From Croceibacterium sp. TMG7-5b_MA50 (lineage in GTDB: Bacteria; Pseudomonadota; Alphaproteobacteria; Sphingomonadales; Sphingomonadaceae), in contig NZ_CP156082.1 in NCBI RefSeq assembly GCF_039830145.1, positions 1,568,001 through 1,632,000 of the forward strand: DNA of 64,000 bases, given 5' to 3'. Positions 21,612-29,684 of the stretch are shown here, piece by piece. Position numbers and translations under genes: made by a program. The notes under the pieces were generated by a model. It saw only the letters and a program-made list of their open reading frames with translations, was not told where the DNA came from and made no database searches. How positions within the stretch are numbered: the first letter of the stretch is position 1; every line of letters begins with the position of its first letter.

Positions 21612-22226
21612 TCAGGAAGTCGGACGCCGGAAAGCGTAGCCGCCTTTGGTAAGCGTATCGTAGATTTCTGCCGCAAGGGCTCCGGCCTCGTCCCGGACCC
21701 GTCTAAAGTCGTCCATATCCGCCGCGTATGGCTGGCACTGCGCCTCCACCGCAAGCGCCCGGATCGACTGGCCGAGTAGTTCCCCTTCCCCATAATCGTC
21801 GAAATAGTAGGGCGGCTTCAACTCGCGTCTGGCCTTTTCAAATTCGCTGCGGATCTTGCTCACCGCACGCCGGTCACAACGGACAGTAGGCAAAGCGTTG
21901 AGCACAAGCGACAGACTTTCTCGATTGTACTTGCGCAAGATGGTCGCATCGAGAGCCATCCGTTGCCGCACATCGGCAAACCGGCCAGCCGCATTGCGGA
22001 TTATCAAGGTAAGGTTGCCGGTGCGCCCATGCTTGTCGAGCCGCAGCGGCGTGTCGCGGCTGGTCAGGATCGCAGGGGTGCCGGTCGCGGTGAGCAATTC
22101 AAACATCTTGCTTCGCACCGCCGCCTCATCAATGGTGAGGGTGATTGGTCCATACTGAGCATCGGCCGGACGCGGCGCCGCTATCCCGCAGAAGATCACC
22201 GCGATGGCGACGAGCGTGAAGCGCAT
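21612..22226 (-). CDS. Secreted protein of unknown function
   Basis: The product is 204 residues with a clear signal peptide (MRFTLVAIAVIFCGIAAPRPADAQ, cleavage after ADA). The mature part is mixed alpha/beta with two cysteines (TVRCDRRAVSK and EAQCQPY) that could form a disulfide in the periplasm. I recognise no family. Its start overlaps the stop of the upstream membrane protein (TGATG), so the two are co-translated and probably work together. Confidence 0.6.
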   Translation of the reverse strand: MRFTLVAIAVIFCGIAAPRPADAQYGPITLTIDEAAVRSKMFELLTATGTPAILTSRDTPLRLDKHGRTGNLTLIIRNAAGRFADVRQRMALDATILRKYNRESLSLVLNALPTVRCDRRAVSKIRSEFEKARRELKPPYYFDDYGEGELLGQSIRALAVEAQCQPYAADMDDFRRVRDEAGALAAEIYDTLTKGGYAFRRPTS

Positions 22227-22903
22227 CAACGCCCCCCTTGCTCAGACGAGAGCAGCCGCTTGATTGCGGGCACCGCCTGTGCACCGAGCAGGCCGGAGAT
22301 CAACCCGACATACCAGGTGAACAATTTCCAAAAGGCATCGTGCATCTGACCCGCCAGCCGAACAGGATCGGCATCGTCCACGATGAACGGCAGGTGCGCG
22401 ATCGGCAGGGGATACGGACCCATGACGTCCGCTGACGTCATGCCGAGGGGAACCTGCAACTGGTACGCCCCGGCCAGCACCACGCACACCGCGGCCATCA
22501 GCACGGACCCGCCGATCAGGACATGCCACAGCACGCGCCGCAGACTGTTGCCGACGAAAAAGGCGGGCGGCACGGCCAGGCATAGGGCAAGCGCGGTCTT
22601 CGCCGCCTCCGGCATAGCCAGCATGGCGGACCGTGCCACGATCATGCGCGACCATGTCAACACATCGGGCACCTTGACCCGATAATGCAGGATATATTCG
22701 ACAGCAAAGCCGAAGACCACCGCCGATACAACAACGAAGCTGCCCATCAGCAAAGCCTGCCGGATGCGGATAATATCGCGCTGGTGCTGGTCCGTGTGCC
22801 TGGCTGTGGCGGAAAGTTGCGCCGTGTCGCCGGCAGATGGCGTGACGCGATCGAACGCGCCGCCGATCGCTACGCCATCTCGCTCGATCGATGTATCGGA
22901 CAT
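22226..22903 (-). CDS. Membrane protein of unknown function
   Basis: This 225-residue protein has about 50 hydrophilic N-terminal residues, then four membrane segments: around 52-70 (ALLMGSFVVVSAVVFGFAV), 100-120, 125-150 and 195-212. The periplasmic loop between segments three and four includes SADVMGPYPLPIAHLPFIVDDADPV. No domain is recognised. I chose the ATG at 22903, with AGGGGG upstream, over a GTG two codons earlier. It is coupled to the following secreted protein gene. Confidence 0.58.
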   Translation of the reverse strand: MSDTSIERDGVAIGGAFDRVTPSAGDTAQLSATARHTDQHQRDIIRIRQALLMGSFVVVSAVVFGFAVEYILHYRVKVPDVLTWSRMIVARSAMLAMPEAAKTALALCLAVPPAFFVGNSLRRVLWHVLIGGSVLMAAVCVVLAGAYQLQVPLGMTSADVMGPYPLPIAHLPFIVDDADPVRLAGQMHDAFWKLFTWYVGLISGLLGAQAVPAIKRLLSSEQGGR

Positions 22904-23151
22904 CGCCACCCCCTAAGCGCAGCCGCGATACACGGCGAAGTTCTAGCCCGGTACTGGCGGACCATTCGAATCGGCGCGCTTCTCTCCCAAGTATCTGCCC
23001 TGCGACGACTGCAGTAAAGATGCATTACCATTCATTGCATCCGATCCGGCCAAGTAACCGCGGGGACGCGCAAGCTGCGGCGATTATCGTTTTCCTACAG
23101 CCACCTGCCTGTGCCACCGCGCTGCGACTGAGCAGACAGGAGGCAGGGCGG

Positions 23152-24138
23152 ATGGCAGGCAGCAAGCCGGCGGTGTGGCGACCGGGCACAGTCACGATCG
23201 AGGAATCGGTCGCCGGATCGAGCACCGGCGAGACGGTGAGCTTCGAGGTTCCGGCGGACCAAGCCCCGCCCCAGATGATGGCGTACCGCGGCCGTCTGCC
23301 GACGGAGCAGGCCTTCACCACCTATGAGTCGGGTCACGACTACCTGGTGGAGCCGGCGCGCGGCGGGCAGGCGCTGCCCGGCAACGACACGGCGGAGGCA
23401 CAAGGGCGAAGGTTCGGCCGGCAGACGTCCTACGTCCACAACCCGCGGCAGATGCCGGTCGAGGGCGACCCCCTGCTGGACTTCGTGCCGGCGCCGCATA
23501 CCGCGCCGCGGCGCAATTCGATCACCGCGGACCGGCAACGCGAATTCATCGCCGCGCTGGCGGTGGGCGGCATCGTGCTGAAGGCCGCGCTGCATATCGG
23601 CGCCAGCCCCGAAGCGCTATACAACCTGCGCAACAAGCCGGGCGCCGAGGGGTTCGCCGCGGCATGGGACGAGGCGGTGGAGCGCGGGTTCCAGCGGCTG
23701 GAGGACGCGGCGATTGAGCGGGCGATCTGCGGCGAGAACCGGCTGGTATCCTCGGGCGGCAAGCTGCTCGGCTATGAAACGCGGCACAACGAGGCGCTGG
23801 TGATGTTCATGCTGCGCAACCGCCGGCCGGAGCGGTATGGCGGCAGCGGGCGCAGCCCGAAGCTGCCGCCGCTGCGGACGGCGCGCCGGGTGGCTGCGGA
23901 GGGTGCCGGGACAGGGGTGGAGGCGGCGCTGCCTGCCGCGCCCGCGCCTGTTCCCGCCTTGCCCGATCCGGCGGCGGAGGAAGCGGAGCTGAGGGGGTGG
24001 AAGCGGCGGATGCTGGAGCAGCCGGGCAGCGTGGACCTGCGGCGCTTCACCGGGTTCCAGTTGGAGCGGCTGGAGGCGATCACCCCGGCGGAGGCGTTCG
24101 CGCCCGATCCGGTGCCGGACGGGTTGGAAGGCGGCTGA
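23152..24138 (+). CDS. Putative DNA-binding protein with a helix-turn-helix (terminase-small-subunit-like region)
   Basis: This 328-residue hydrophilic protein has an excellent ribosome-binding site (AGGAGG at 23138-23143) eight bases before the ATG. The centre (about 125-190), RQREFIAALAVGGIVLKAAL...ASPEALYNLRNKPGAEGFAAAWDEAVERG, looks like a helix-turn-helix of the type seen in phage terminase small subunits and related small regulators. The C-terminal third is Pro/Ala-rich with a final charged helix. It ends nine bases before the convergent winged-helix gene. No other phage genes are near, so a domesticated or chromosomal regulator is more likely than a prophage gene. Confidence 0.62.
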   Translation: MAGSKPAVWRPGTVTIEESVAGSSTGETVSFEVPADQAPPQMMAYRGRLPTEQAFTTYESGHDYLVEPARGGQALPGNDTAEAQGRRFGRQTSYVHNPRQMPVEGDPLLDFVPAPHTAPRRNSITADRQREFIAALAVGGIVLKAALHIGASPEALYNLRNKPGAEGFAAAWDEAVERGFQRLEDAAIERAICGENRLVSSGGKLLGYETRHNEALVMFMLRNRRPERYGGSGRSPKLPPLRTARRVAAEGAGTGVEAALPAAPAPVPALPDPAAEEAELRGWKRRMLEQPGSVDLRRFTGFQLERLEAITPAEAFAPDPVPDGLEGG

Positions 24139-24147
24139 GGTCCGTGC

Positions 24148-24699
24148 CTACGCCGCCAGCGCCAGCGGGACCGGGCGGGCGGGCGCGGGGCGGTTCGCCT
24201 GCAGGTAGGCAGTCATCTTGGCATAGCCCAGTTCCGACAGGCGCACGAAGCAGCGGCGGCCATCGCGGCGGTCCGCCTCCCGCAGGAGCAGGCCGTTCTT
24301 CTCCAGCTGCTTCAGCCAGCGCAGGGCTGTCGTCTCCGGCACGCCCGCGCCGAGGCAGGCGGCGGTGACGGACACGCGCTTGCCCTGCCGGTCGCAGATA
24401 TACAGGTCGAGCAGGATGTCCCAGGCGGGTTCGCCGAACAGGTCGCCGTCGAAGAAATCGCGCCGGCGCTGGCGTTCGCGGTAGATGTCCTGCGCGACCA
24501 CCAGCCAGGCGTCGCTGTCATTGCCATAGGCGTCGAACGCGGCGCGGTCCGCCTCCGCCGCGTCGCGCGCGGCGACATCGGCGGCGAGGCGCATGGCCTG
24601 GTTGCCGAGCATGCGGAGCTGGCGGGTCAGCGCGGCCATGTCGGCGGCGACGTCGGCCGGGGTGGAACCGATGGTGGCGGGAACTGGCTGGACGCTCAT
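24148..24699 (-). CDS. Winged-helix (MarR-like) transcriptional regulator
   Basis: The 183-residue protein has an N-terminal helical region and a C-terminal winged helix, GKRVSVTAACLGAGVPETTALRWLKQLEKNGLLLREADRRDGRRCFVRLSELG. The recognition helix (TTALRWLKQLEKNGLL) and wing (DRRDGRRCFV) are clear. I chose the ATG at 24699, with GGAG upstream. An earlier start at 24780 would run into the upstream membrane-protein gene. The target is unknown. Confidence 0.72.
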   Translation of the reverse strand: MSVQPVPATIGSTPADVAADMAALTRQLRMLGNQAMRLAADVAARDAAEADRAAFDAYGNDSDAWLVVAQDIYRERQRRRDFFDGDLFGEPAWDILLDLYICDRQGKRVSVTAACLGAGVPETTALRWLKQLEKNGLLLREADRRDGRRCFVRLSELGYAKMTAYLQANRPAPARPVPLALAA

Positions 24700-24736
24700 G
24701 CCGCGAACTCCGGCAGGCGGGCGCTCAGGCTGGGGC

Positions 24737-25198
24737 TCAGGCCGGGGCGGGCGGTGGTCGCCAGTCGGGATAGGGGCCAATCCGCCGCTGCCGCCGCCAA
24801 TGCGCCGCCGTGCCGCAGGCCAGCGTGATGATGACGAGCAGCGTGGGCGGCTCCACCATGATCCAATAGGCGAGCGTCATGCCCGATGGCACGATCCACG
24901 CGGCGAGGTGCCCGAGCACCGCGGTCAGCATCAGCGCGGCGGCGACCAGCGGCCACACCCGGTTGGCGCGGATCGCCAGCACCGTGAACACGGCCAGCTC
25001 CAGCGCGTTCACCGCGAACTGATAGGGCTCGAAACCCAGGAACCTGAGCGGGCCGAAGACGGCGGCGCGAACCTCGTCCGCCACGAACACCGCCAGAAGG
25101 AGGGCGCCGGCCACCCGCTCCGGCCCGCCGCCCCGCCACACGGCGAGGAAGTAGACCGCCAGCGACAGGCTGGAGATGAGGATGGTCAGCGGGTGCAC
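24737..25198 (-). CDS. Small integral membrane protein of unknown function
   Basis: The 153 residues form about five membrane segments from the very N-terminus (MHPLTILISSLSLAVYFLAV) to LVIITLACGTAAHW, with a short basic/Pro-rich cytoplasmic tail. The second start-proximal loop includes FGPLRFLGFEPYQFAVNALELAV. No domain is recognised. Another open frame in this region, 24696-25253, is Arg/Gly-rich and appears to be a shadow of this gene. Confidence 0.55.
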   Translation of the reverse strand: MHPLTILISSLSLAVYFLAVWRGGGPERVAGALLLAVFVADEVRAAVFGPLRFLGFEPYQFAVNALELAVFTVLAIRANRVWPLVAAALMLTAVLGHLAAWIVPSGMTLAYWIMVEPPTLLVIITLACGTAAHWRRQRRIGPYPDWRPPPAPA

Positions 25199-25292
25199 GA
25201 AGCGTGCCCCCCTCTGCCGCCAGTATCTTCGCCACGACCCCGACCATTGCCAAACCCCCAGAGGCCCGACCGTGCGATGGGACGGGCGCCAG

Positions 25293-25841
25293 TCACCGGA
25301 CGCTGGCCGAAGGGGGCGGCGGGGTGGCCATGCTGCGCGACAACTGGTCGTACATCATCACCGCACCCAGCACGACGAAGACGAGGAGGACCGCGAGAAC
25401 CGCGATGGCGCCCAGCCGCATGATCGTGCCGCCCTGTCCTTCGAACAGGTCCGGAGCGACGCGGTGATCCGCCGGGCTGCCTTCCCCGGCCGGGGCCGGG
25501 GCGGGCGGTGCCGGGGGCGCCGCATCGTTCGCCCCGCCGATATCCACCGGACTAGGCACGACCACGATACGGGGTTCTTCATATGTCGGCGGCCCGGATG
25601 TTTCACCATGCCCGTTAGCCATGCCATCCAGCAGCGCGCGGTAGGCGACGGCGACCTCCCCCCGGCTTTCCACGCCCAGCTTGGTCTTGGCGAACTGGAT
25701 ACGCTGATCAACCGTATGGTGGGAAATACCGAGTTCGCGCGCGATCTCCTTGGAGGTCTTGTGCGCGATCAGGAGATCGAGCACCTCGCGCTGCTTATCC
25801 GTAAGGGCGTCCAATCGTGCCCGTATGTCAGAGTCTGACAT
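25293..25841 (-). CDS. LuxR-type HTH regulator with C-terminal membrane anchor
   Basis: The N-terminal 65 residues are a GerE/LuxR helix-turn-helix: LTDKQREVLDLLIAHKTSKEIARELGISHHTVDQRIQFAKTKLGV. A Pro/Ala-rich linker follows (about 75-135, including PPAPPAPAPAGEG). A single membrane segment at about 145-165 (LGAIAVLAVLLVFVVLGAVMM) is followed by a short tail. The HTH should therefore be cytoplasmic and tethered to the membrane. No receiver or ligand domain is present. The gene stands alone between a membrane-protein gene and a LysR gene, both also on the minus strand. Confidence 0.8.
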   Translation of the reverse strand: MSDSDIRARLDALTDKQREVLDLLIAHKTSKEIARELGISHHTVDQRIQFAKTKLGVESRGEVAVAYRALLDGMANGHGETSGPPTYEEPRIVVVPSPVDIGGANDAAPPAPPAPAPAGEGSPADHRVAPDLFEGQGGTIMRLGAIAVLAVLLVFVVLGAVMMYDQLSRSMATPPPPSASVR

Positions 25842-25929
25842 ATGCCTTCCGCGCCCTTATGTACCGCTGCGGCACATCTAGCGACGCATGCGGGCGAGGG
25901 GAAGTGTGCTTTTGGTGCGCCGAAGCGAC

Positions 25930-26745
25930 TCAGATGGTTGCCGCGGGGGTAACGAGATGCACCACCAGCGCGCGCACCTTGGCCTGGCGCCATTGCGGGC
26001 GCGGGGCGACCAGCCAGTAGGCGCGGCGGCTTTCGGCGGGCGGGCCGAGCGCCTCCAGCCGGCCGGCGGCCAGCGCCTCCTCCACCAGCGGCAACGGCAG
26101 CGTGGTGCGGCCGAGCCCGGCCAAGGCCGAGGACAGCGCCTGCCCCGCATTGCCGACCTGCAGCAGCACGTCGGCCGCCTCCCCTTCCCCCTCCGGCTCC
26201 GGACAGCCGGGCCAGGTGATCCAGCCGGCGGGCGCGCCAGGCGCGGCGACAGTCACGCGGCGGGCGGGGGAGAGTTCCACGCCTTCCAGATCGTCCGGGC
26301 CTTCCACCAGGCGCACGGCGGCATCGAGGTTCGCCTCCGTGAAGTCGGCATCCTCCTCCGCCACCAGCTGGAACCGGACCTGCGGGTTCGCCGCGCGGAA
26401 GCTGGCGAGCCGGGGCGCGAGCCATTGGGCATAGAATTCGCGCGGCACGGCGAGCGCGAAGGCGTGACTGGACTGCCCCGCCTGCATCGCCTGCACAGCC
26501 TCCTCGAACCGGAGGAATCCTTCGCGCAGCGGGTCGAGCCCCGCCTCCGCCTCCCCGGTGAGTTCCAGCCCGCGACTGGTGCGCCGGAACAGGACCACGC
26601 CCAGCACATCTTCCAGTGCGCGGATCTGCTGGCCTACGGCGGCGGGCGTCACCGCCAGCTCGTCCGCTGCGCGGGTGAAGCTGAGGTGGCGGGCGGCGGC
26701 GTCGAAGACGCGCAGGGCGTTGAGCGGGAGATGCGTGCGCTTCAT
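25930..26745 (-). CDS. LysR-family transcriptional regulator (GcvA-like)
   Basis: This is a LysR regulator with N-terminal winged HTH LPLNALRVFDAAARHLSFTRAADEL.. AVTPAAVGQQIRALEDVLG (residues about 6-50), followed by the FRRTSRGLELTGEAE wing. The effector-binding domain covers the rest to 271 aa. Features such as NALRVFDAAARHLSFT and AVGQQIRALE are typical of the GcvA/AmpR-like subgroup. I chose the ATG at 26745 (MKRTHLP). No divergently transcribed target is adjacent, since both neighbours lie on the same strand. Confidence 0.88.
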   Translation of the reverse strand: MKRTHLPLNALRVFDAAARHLSFTRAADELAVTPAAVGQQIRALEDVLGVVLFRRTSRGLELTGEAEAGLDPLREGFLRFEEAVQAMQAGQSSHAFALAVPREFYAQWLAPRLASFRAANPQVRFQLVAEEDADFTEANLDAAVRLVEGPDDLEGVELSPARRVTVAAPGAPAGWITWPGCPEPEGEGEAADVLLQVGNAGQALSSALAGLGRTTLPLPLVEEALAAGRLEALGPPAESRRAYWLVAPRPQWRQAKVRALVVHLVTPAATI

Positions 26746-26802
26746 GCCATGCGATCTATTGCGCCCGGCGGCAGGCGGCAAGACGCGGGCGGCAACGGGA
26801 CG

Positions 26803-27213
26803 CTAGCTGGCAGTCGCCGGCGCGGCGAGCGGGAAGAAGGGAATGGCGACCTCGAACGGGGTGCCGTCTTCCGCCAGGAAGCCGTAATGCCCTTCCATCG
26901 AGCCGGTGCGCGTGGTGAGTTCGCAGCCGGACACGTAATCATGCGTGCTGCCGGGGGCGAGCACGGGCGTTTCCCCCACGACCCCTTCCCCATCCACCAG
27001 GCTGACGACGCCGCGCCCGTCGGTGATGCGCCAGTGGCGCGTGGCGAGCTGCACCGTGTCGTCGCGGTTGTTCTCCAGCCGCATGTGATAGACCCAGAAC
27101 CACCGGCCGCCCGCGACGCGGGACTGGTCCGGCATGAAGGTCACGGCCACGCGCACGGTCACGCCGGCGGTGATCGCCGCGTGCTGGAACATGTTGGCGA
27201 GCAGTTCTGCCAT
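26803..27213 (-). CDS. apaG: ApaG family protein (Co2+/Mg2+ efflux-associated)
   Basis: ApaG is a small beta-sandwich protein of uncertain biochemical role, linked to cation efflux by name. The core motifs are present: VAVTFMPDQSRVAGGRWFWVYHMRLEN, QLATRHWRITDGRG, VVGETPVLAPGSTHDYVSGCEL and GSMEGHYGFL. With the ATG at 27213 the product has 136 residues, the usual size; ATG 27192 (MFQHAAITAG) is an alternative start. It lies just downstream of the HWE kinase gene on the same strand. Confidence 0.9.
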   Translation of the reverse strand: MAELLANMFQHAAITAGVTVRVAVTFMPDQSRVAGGRWFWVYHMRLENNRDDTVQLATRHWRITDGRGVVSLVDGEGVVGETPVLAPGSTHDYVSGCELTTRTGSMEGHYGFLAEDGTPFEVAIPFFPLAAPATAS

Positions 27214-27255
27214 GGCGCGGGAGAGTAAGGCCCCAGCCCGCAAACGGCAACAGCG

Positions 27256-28593
27256 CTAATCCGCCAGCACCGATCCATCGAGATCGAGGCGCCAGACCAC
27301 ACCGCCTTCCGCATAGTCCAGCGTGACGGCGCCATTCAGATTGTGACGCGGCACGTCGCGGATCAGCGTGGTGCCGAACCCCTTGTGATCGGGTGGCGTC
27401 ACCGGCGGCCCGCCGCTTTCGTGCCACCAGATGGAGAAAGCCGAGCGGTCGGGAGCGCAGGTCCAGCCGATTGCCACATGCCCCCCGGTGACGGACAAAG
27501 CGCCATATTTCAGCGCATTGGTGCCGAGTTCGTGCAGCGCCATGCCGATCACCTCCGCCGCGCGCGGCGTCAAAGCGCAAGGATCGCCGCCGGAGACCAC
27601 TTCGCCCTGCGCGGCTTCCACGAAGGCGAGTTGGCTGCCGACGAGTTCGGCCACCGGCACGTCGCGCCAGGCGCGGCGGACCAGGATGTCCTGGTTCACC
27701 GCCAGGCTGCGCACGCGATCTTCGAACCGGGCGATGAATTCGGCCTGCCCCGGCGCGGAACGGCGGGCCAGCGCCTGCACCGTGCTGAGCATGTTCTTGG
27801 CCCGGTGGTTCACCTCCATCAGCAGGAGGCGGATCTGTTCGGCCTGGTCGCGCTGGTCGGTGATGTCGGTATTGGTGCCGACATAGTTCACCACCTTGCC
27901 GGCATCGTCGCGGATCGGGCGCGTCCGGCACAGGAACCAGCGATAGCTGCCGTTGCTGGCGCGCAGAGGATAGGTATCCTCCCACGCCTGCTCCCCCGCG
28001 ACGGCAGCGAGGAAGCCCGCGACCACCGCATCCGCGTGATCGGGATGGATCAGGTCCTGCGCGACCTGCAGGGGTGGCGACGTCGCGGGATCGACCCCGG
28101 CATAATCGTACCAGCGCCGGTTGTACCATTCGGGCCGGCCGGTCGCATCGGTGATCCAGGCGAGCTGGCTGATATTGTCGGCCAGCATCCGGAAGCGCTG
28201 TTCGCTGGTGGCAATGCGGCGCGTGTCTGCCAGATGCTGCCCGGCATCCCGCGCGATCTTGCTGGCGCCGATGATCTGCCCCTGCCGGTTGCGCACCGGC
28301 GACACGGTGACGGACACGTCCAGCAGTCGCCCGTTCTTGCCGATGCGCTGCGTGAAGAACTGCCCTACCCGCTCCCCCGCGCGGATCCGGTCGAGGATAT
28401 GATCCTCCTCGTGCTGGCGATCGGCGGGCAGCAGCAGACGGATCGACTGGCCCACCATCTCCGCCGCGGAATAGCCGAACAGCCGTTCCGCCGCCGGGTT
28501 CCATGCCTGCACGATGCCGTCGGTGGTCTTGGCCACGATCGCATCGTCCGATCCCTGGAACAGCGCGGAGAACAGATCCTCTGGTTCGATCAC
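27256..28593 (-). CDS. HWE-family sensor histidine kinase with two PAS domains
   Basis: This is a soluble sensor kinase of about 445 residues. PAS domains lie at about 5-120 (VAKTTDGIVQAWNPAAERLFGYSAAEMVGQ) and 130-250 (WITDATGRPEWYNRRWYDYAGVD). The phosphoacceptor box is VNHRAKNMLSTVQ (about 270). The HWE signatures follow: the His-containing N-box ALHELGTNALKYGALS (about 355) and the WxE motif WHESGG (about 395), then GFGTTLI. There is no receiver domain and no response-regulator neighbour. I chose a GTG at 28593 (VIEPEDLF) because a longer frame to 28839 is unconserved in character and would overlap the divergent small gene. HWE kinases often feed the PhyR general stress pathway; that link is inference here. 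Confidence 0.85.
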   Translation of the reverse strand: MIEPEDLFSALFQGSDDAIVAKTTDGIVQAWNPAAERLFGYSAAEMVGQSIRLLLPADRQHEEDHILDRIRAGERVGQFFTQRIGKNGRLLDVSVTVSPVRNRQGQIIGASKIARDAGQHLADTRRIATSEQRFRMLADNISQLAWITDATGRPEWYNRRWYDYAGVDPATSPPLQVAQDLIHPDHADAVVAGFLAAVAGEQAWEDTYPLRASNGSYRWFLCRTRPIRDDAGKVVNYVGTNTDITDQRDQAEQIRLLLMEVNHRAKNMLSTVQALARRSAPGQAEFIARFEDRVRSLAVNQDILVRRAWRDVPVAELVGSQLAFVEAAQGEVVSGGDPCALTPRAAEVIGMALHELGTNALKYGALSVTGGHVAIGWTCAPDRSAFSIWWHESGGPPVTPPDHKGFGTTLIRDVPRHNLNGAVTLDYAEGGVVWRLDLDGSVLAD

Positions 28594-28768
28594 GCGGTCA
28601 GCTTTTCCATCGGATGGGCAGGAACTTGATGCATCTTCATACGGACGCGGCCGCGGAAAGCAATCAGCCCCGGCGCACGGGGCCGAGGAGTGCGCGTGCA
28701 GCGCGGCAAGACGTTGGGAACATTGGCCGATCGCGGGCGGTTGTGCCCGGTGAAAGCGAGGACGCGCA

Positions 28769-29050
28769 ATGTTTACGCAACTCAACCCGCCCATGCCGCT
28801 GCATGTATTGGGCAAGGGCGACGGGATGGCGATCGGCATGATCGACTACGGCCCCGAACACAATCTGATCTGGGTCACCGCCATCGACGGCACGGGCGAA
28901 CTTTGGTGCGCCCCCAACCCGCAGGTGCGGATGCAGAAGAACTGGACGCTGGGCCGGCCGGAAAACCCGCTGGTGACGCAATCCAAGGCGGAGCTGCGCG
29001 CCAAGGCGGCGGCGCCCGCGCCCGACATGGTGGTGGCGGCGCCCGCCTGA
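28769..29050 (+). CDS. Small conserved protein of unknown function
   Basis: The 93-residue product has an ordered core (MFTQLNPPMPLHVLGKGDGMAIGMIDYGPEHNLIWVTAIDGTGELWCAPNPQVRMQKNWTLGR) and an Ala/Pro tail. The NP-Q-R-NWT-GR arrangement resembles short proteins I associate with alphaproteobacterial genomes, but I know no function. It is transcribed divergently from the HWE kinase and lies 37 bases before recO. Confidence 0.65.
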   Translation: MFTQLNPPMPLHVLGKGDGMAIGMIDYGPEHNLIWVTAIDGTGELWCAPNPQVRMQKNWTLGRPENPLVTQSKAELRAKAAAPAPDMVVAAPA

Positions 29051-29087
29051 CTTGCCCTGAGCGTCGCCGGGCGGCAGGGCGGCGGCC

Positions 29088-29684
29088 ATGCATCTGCGTT
29101 GCCCGGCCCTGCTGCTGTCAGCCCGCGCCCATGGCGAGACGGCGACGATCGCCCGCGCGCTGACCGAGGAATATGGCGTTGTCGCCGCCTATGTCGCCGG
29201 TGGGCGTGGGCGACGGCTGCGGCCGGTGCTGATCCCCGGCAATCTCCTGGACCTGCAGCTCTCCGCGCGAAGCGAGGCGCAGCTGCCCTTCGCCACCCCG
29301 GAATTGCTGCGCAGCCGCGGGGCACTGCTGGCGGAACCGCTGGCGGCGGCGGCGATCGGCTGGGTCACGGCGCTGACCGCCACCGTCCTGCCCGAACGCC
29401 AGCCCTACCCCCGGCTGTTCGCCGGACTGGGCGGCCTGCTGGATGCGATCGGCACAGCCGGCGCGGCACGCGACTGGTTGCCGGGCCTGCTCGCCTACGA
29501 GACGCTGGTGTTGCGCGAGCTGGGCTTCGGCGGCACGGCGCCGGTACCCGGCACGCTGGCCGAGACGCTGGCCGGGCTGGACCGGCTGCGCCCGCTGATC
29601 GAGCGCTACCTCCTTGCCGACCGGCGCGGCGATGTTATGGCCGCGCGCACCCGCCTGCGTGGCCTGTTGTCCAGGATGGAATAG
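29088..29684 (+). CDS. recO: DNA repair protein RecO
   Basis: RecO works with RecR to load RecA at single-stranded gaps. The N-terminal OB fold is seen in RCPALLLSARAHGETATIARALTEEYGVVAAYVAGGRGRR, with VLIPGNLLDLQLSARSEAQLP after it; the helical C-terminal domain includes YETLVLRELGFG. It has 198 residues, shorter than E. coli RecO (242), with no zinc cysteines. The stop is immediately followed by the leuB ATG, so the two are probably co-transcribed. Confidence 0.9.
   Translation: MHLRCPALLLSARAHGETATIARALTEEYGVVAAYVAGGRGRRLRPVLIPGNLLDLQLSARSEAQLPFATPELLRSRGALLAEPLAAAAIGWVTALTATVLPERQPYPRLFAGLGGLLDAIGTAGAARDWLPGLLAYETLVLRELGFGGTAPVPGTLAETLAGLDRLRPLIERYLLADRRGDVMAARTRLRGLLSRME

Noticed and set aside
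23152-24699. Remnant prophage
   Set aside because: One terminase-like HTH protein and a winged-helix regulator are present, but no integrase, capsid, portal or attachment-site repeats were seen.
24696-25253. Alternative minus-strand frame over the small membrane-protein gene
   Set aside because: It is Arg/Gly/Ala-rich without domains, while the overlapping frame 24737-25198 encodes regular membrane segments.
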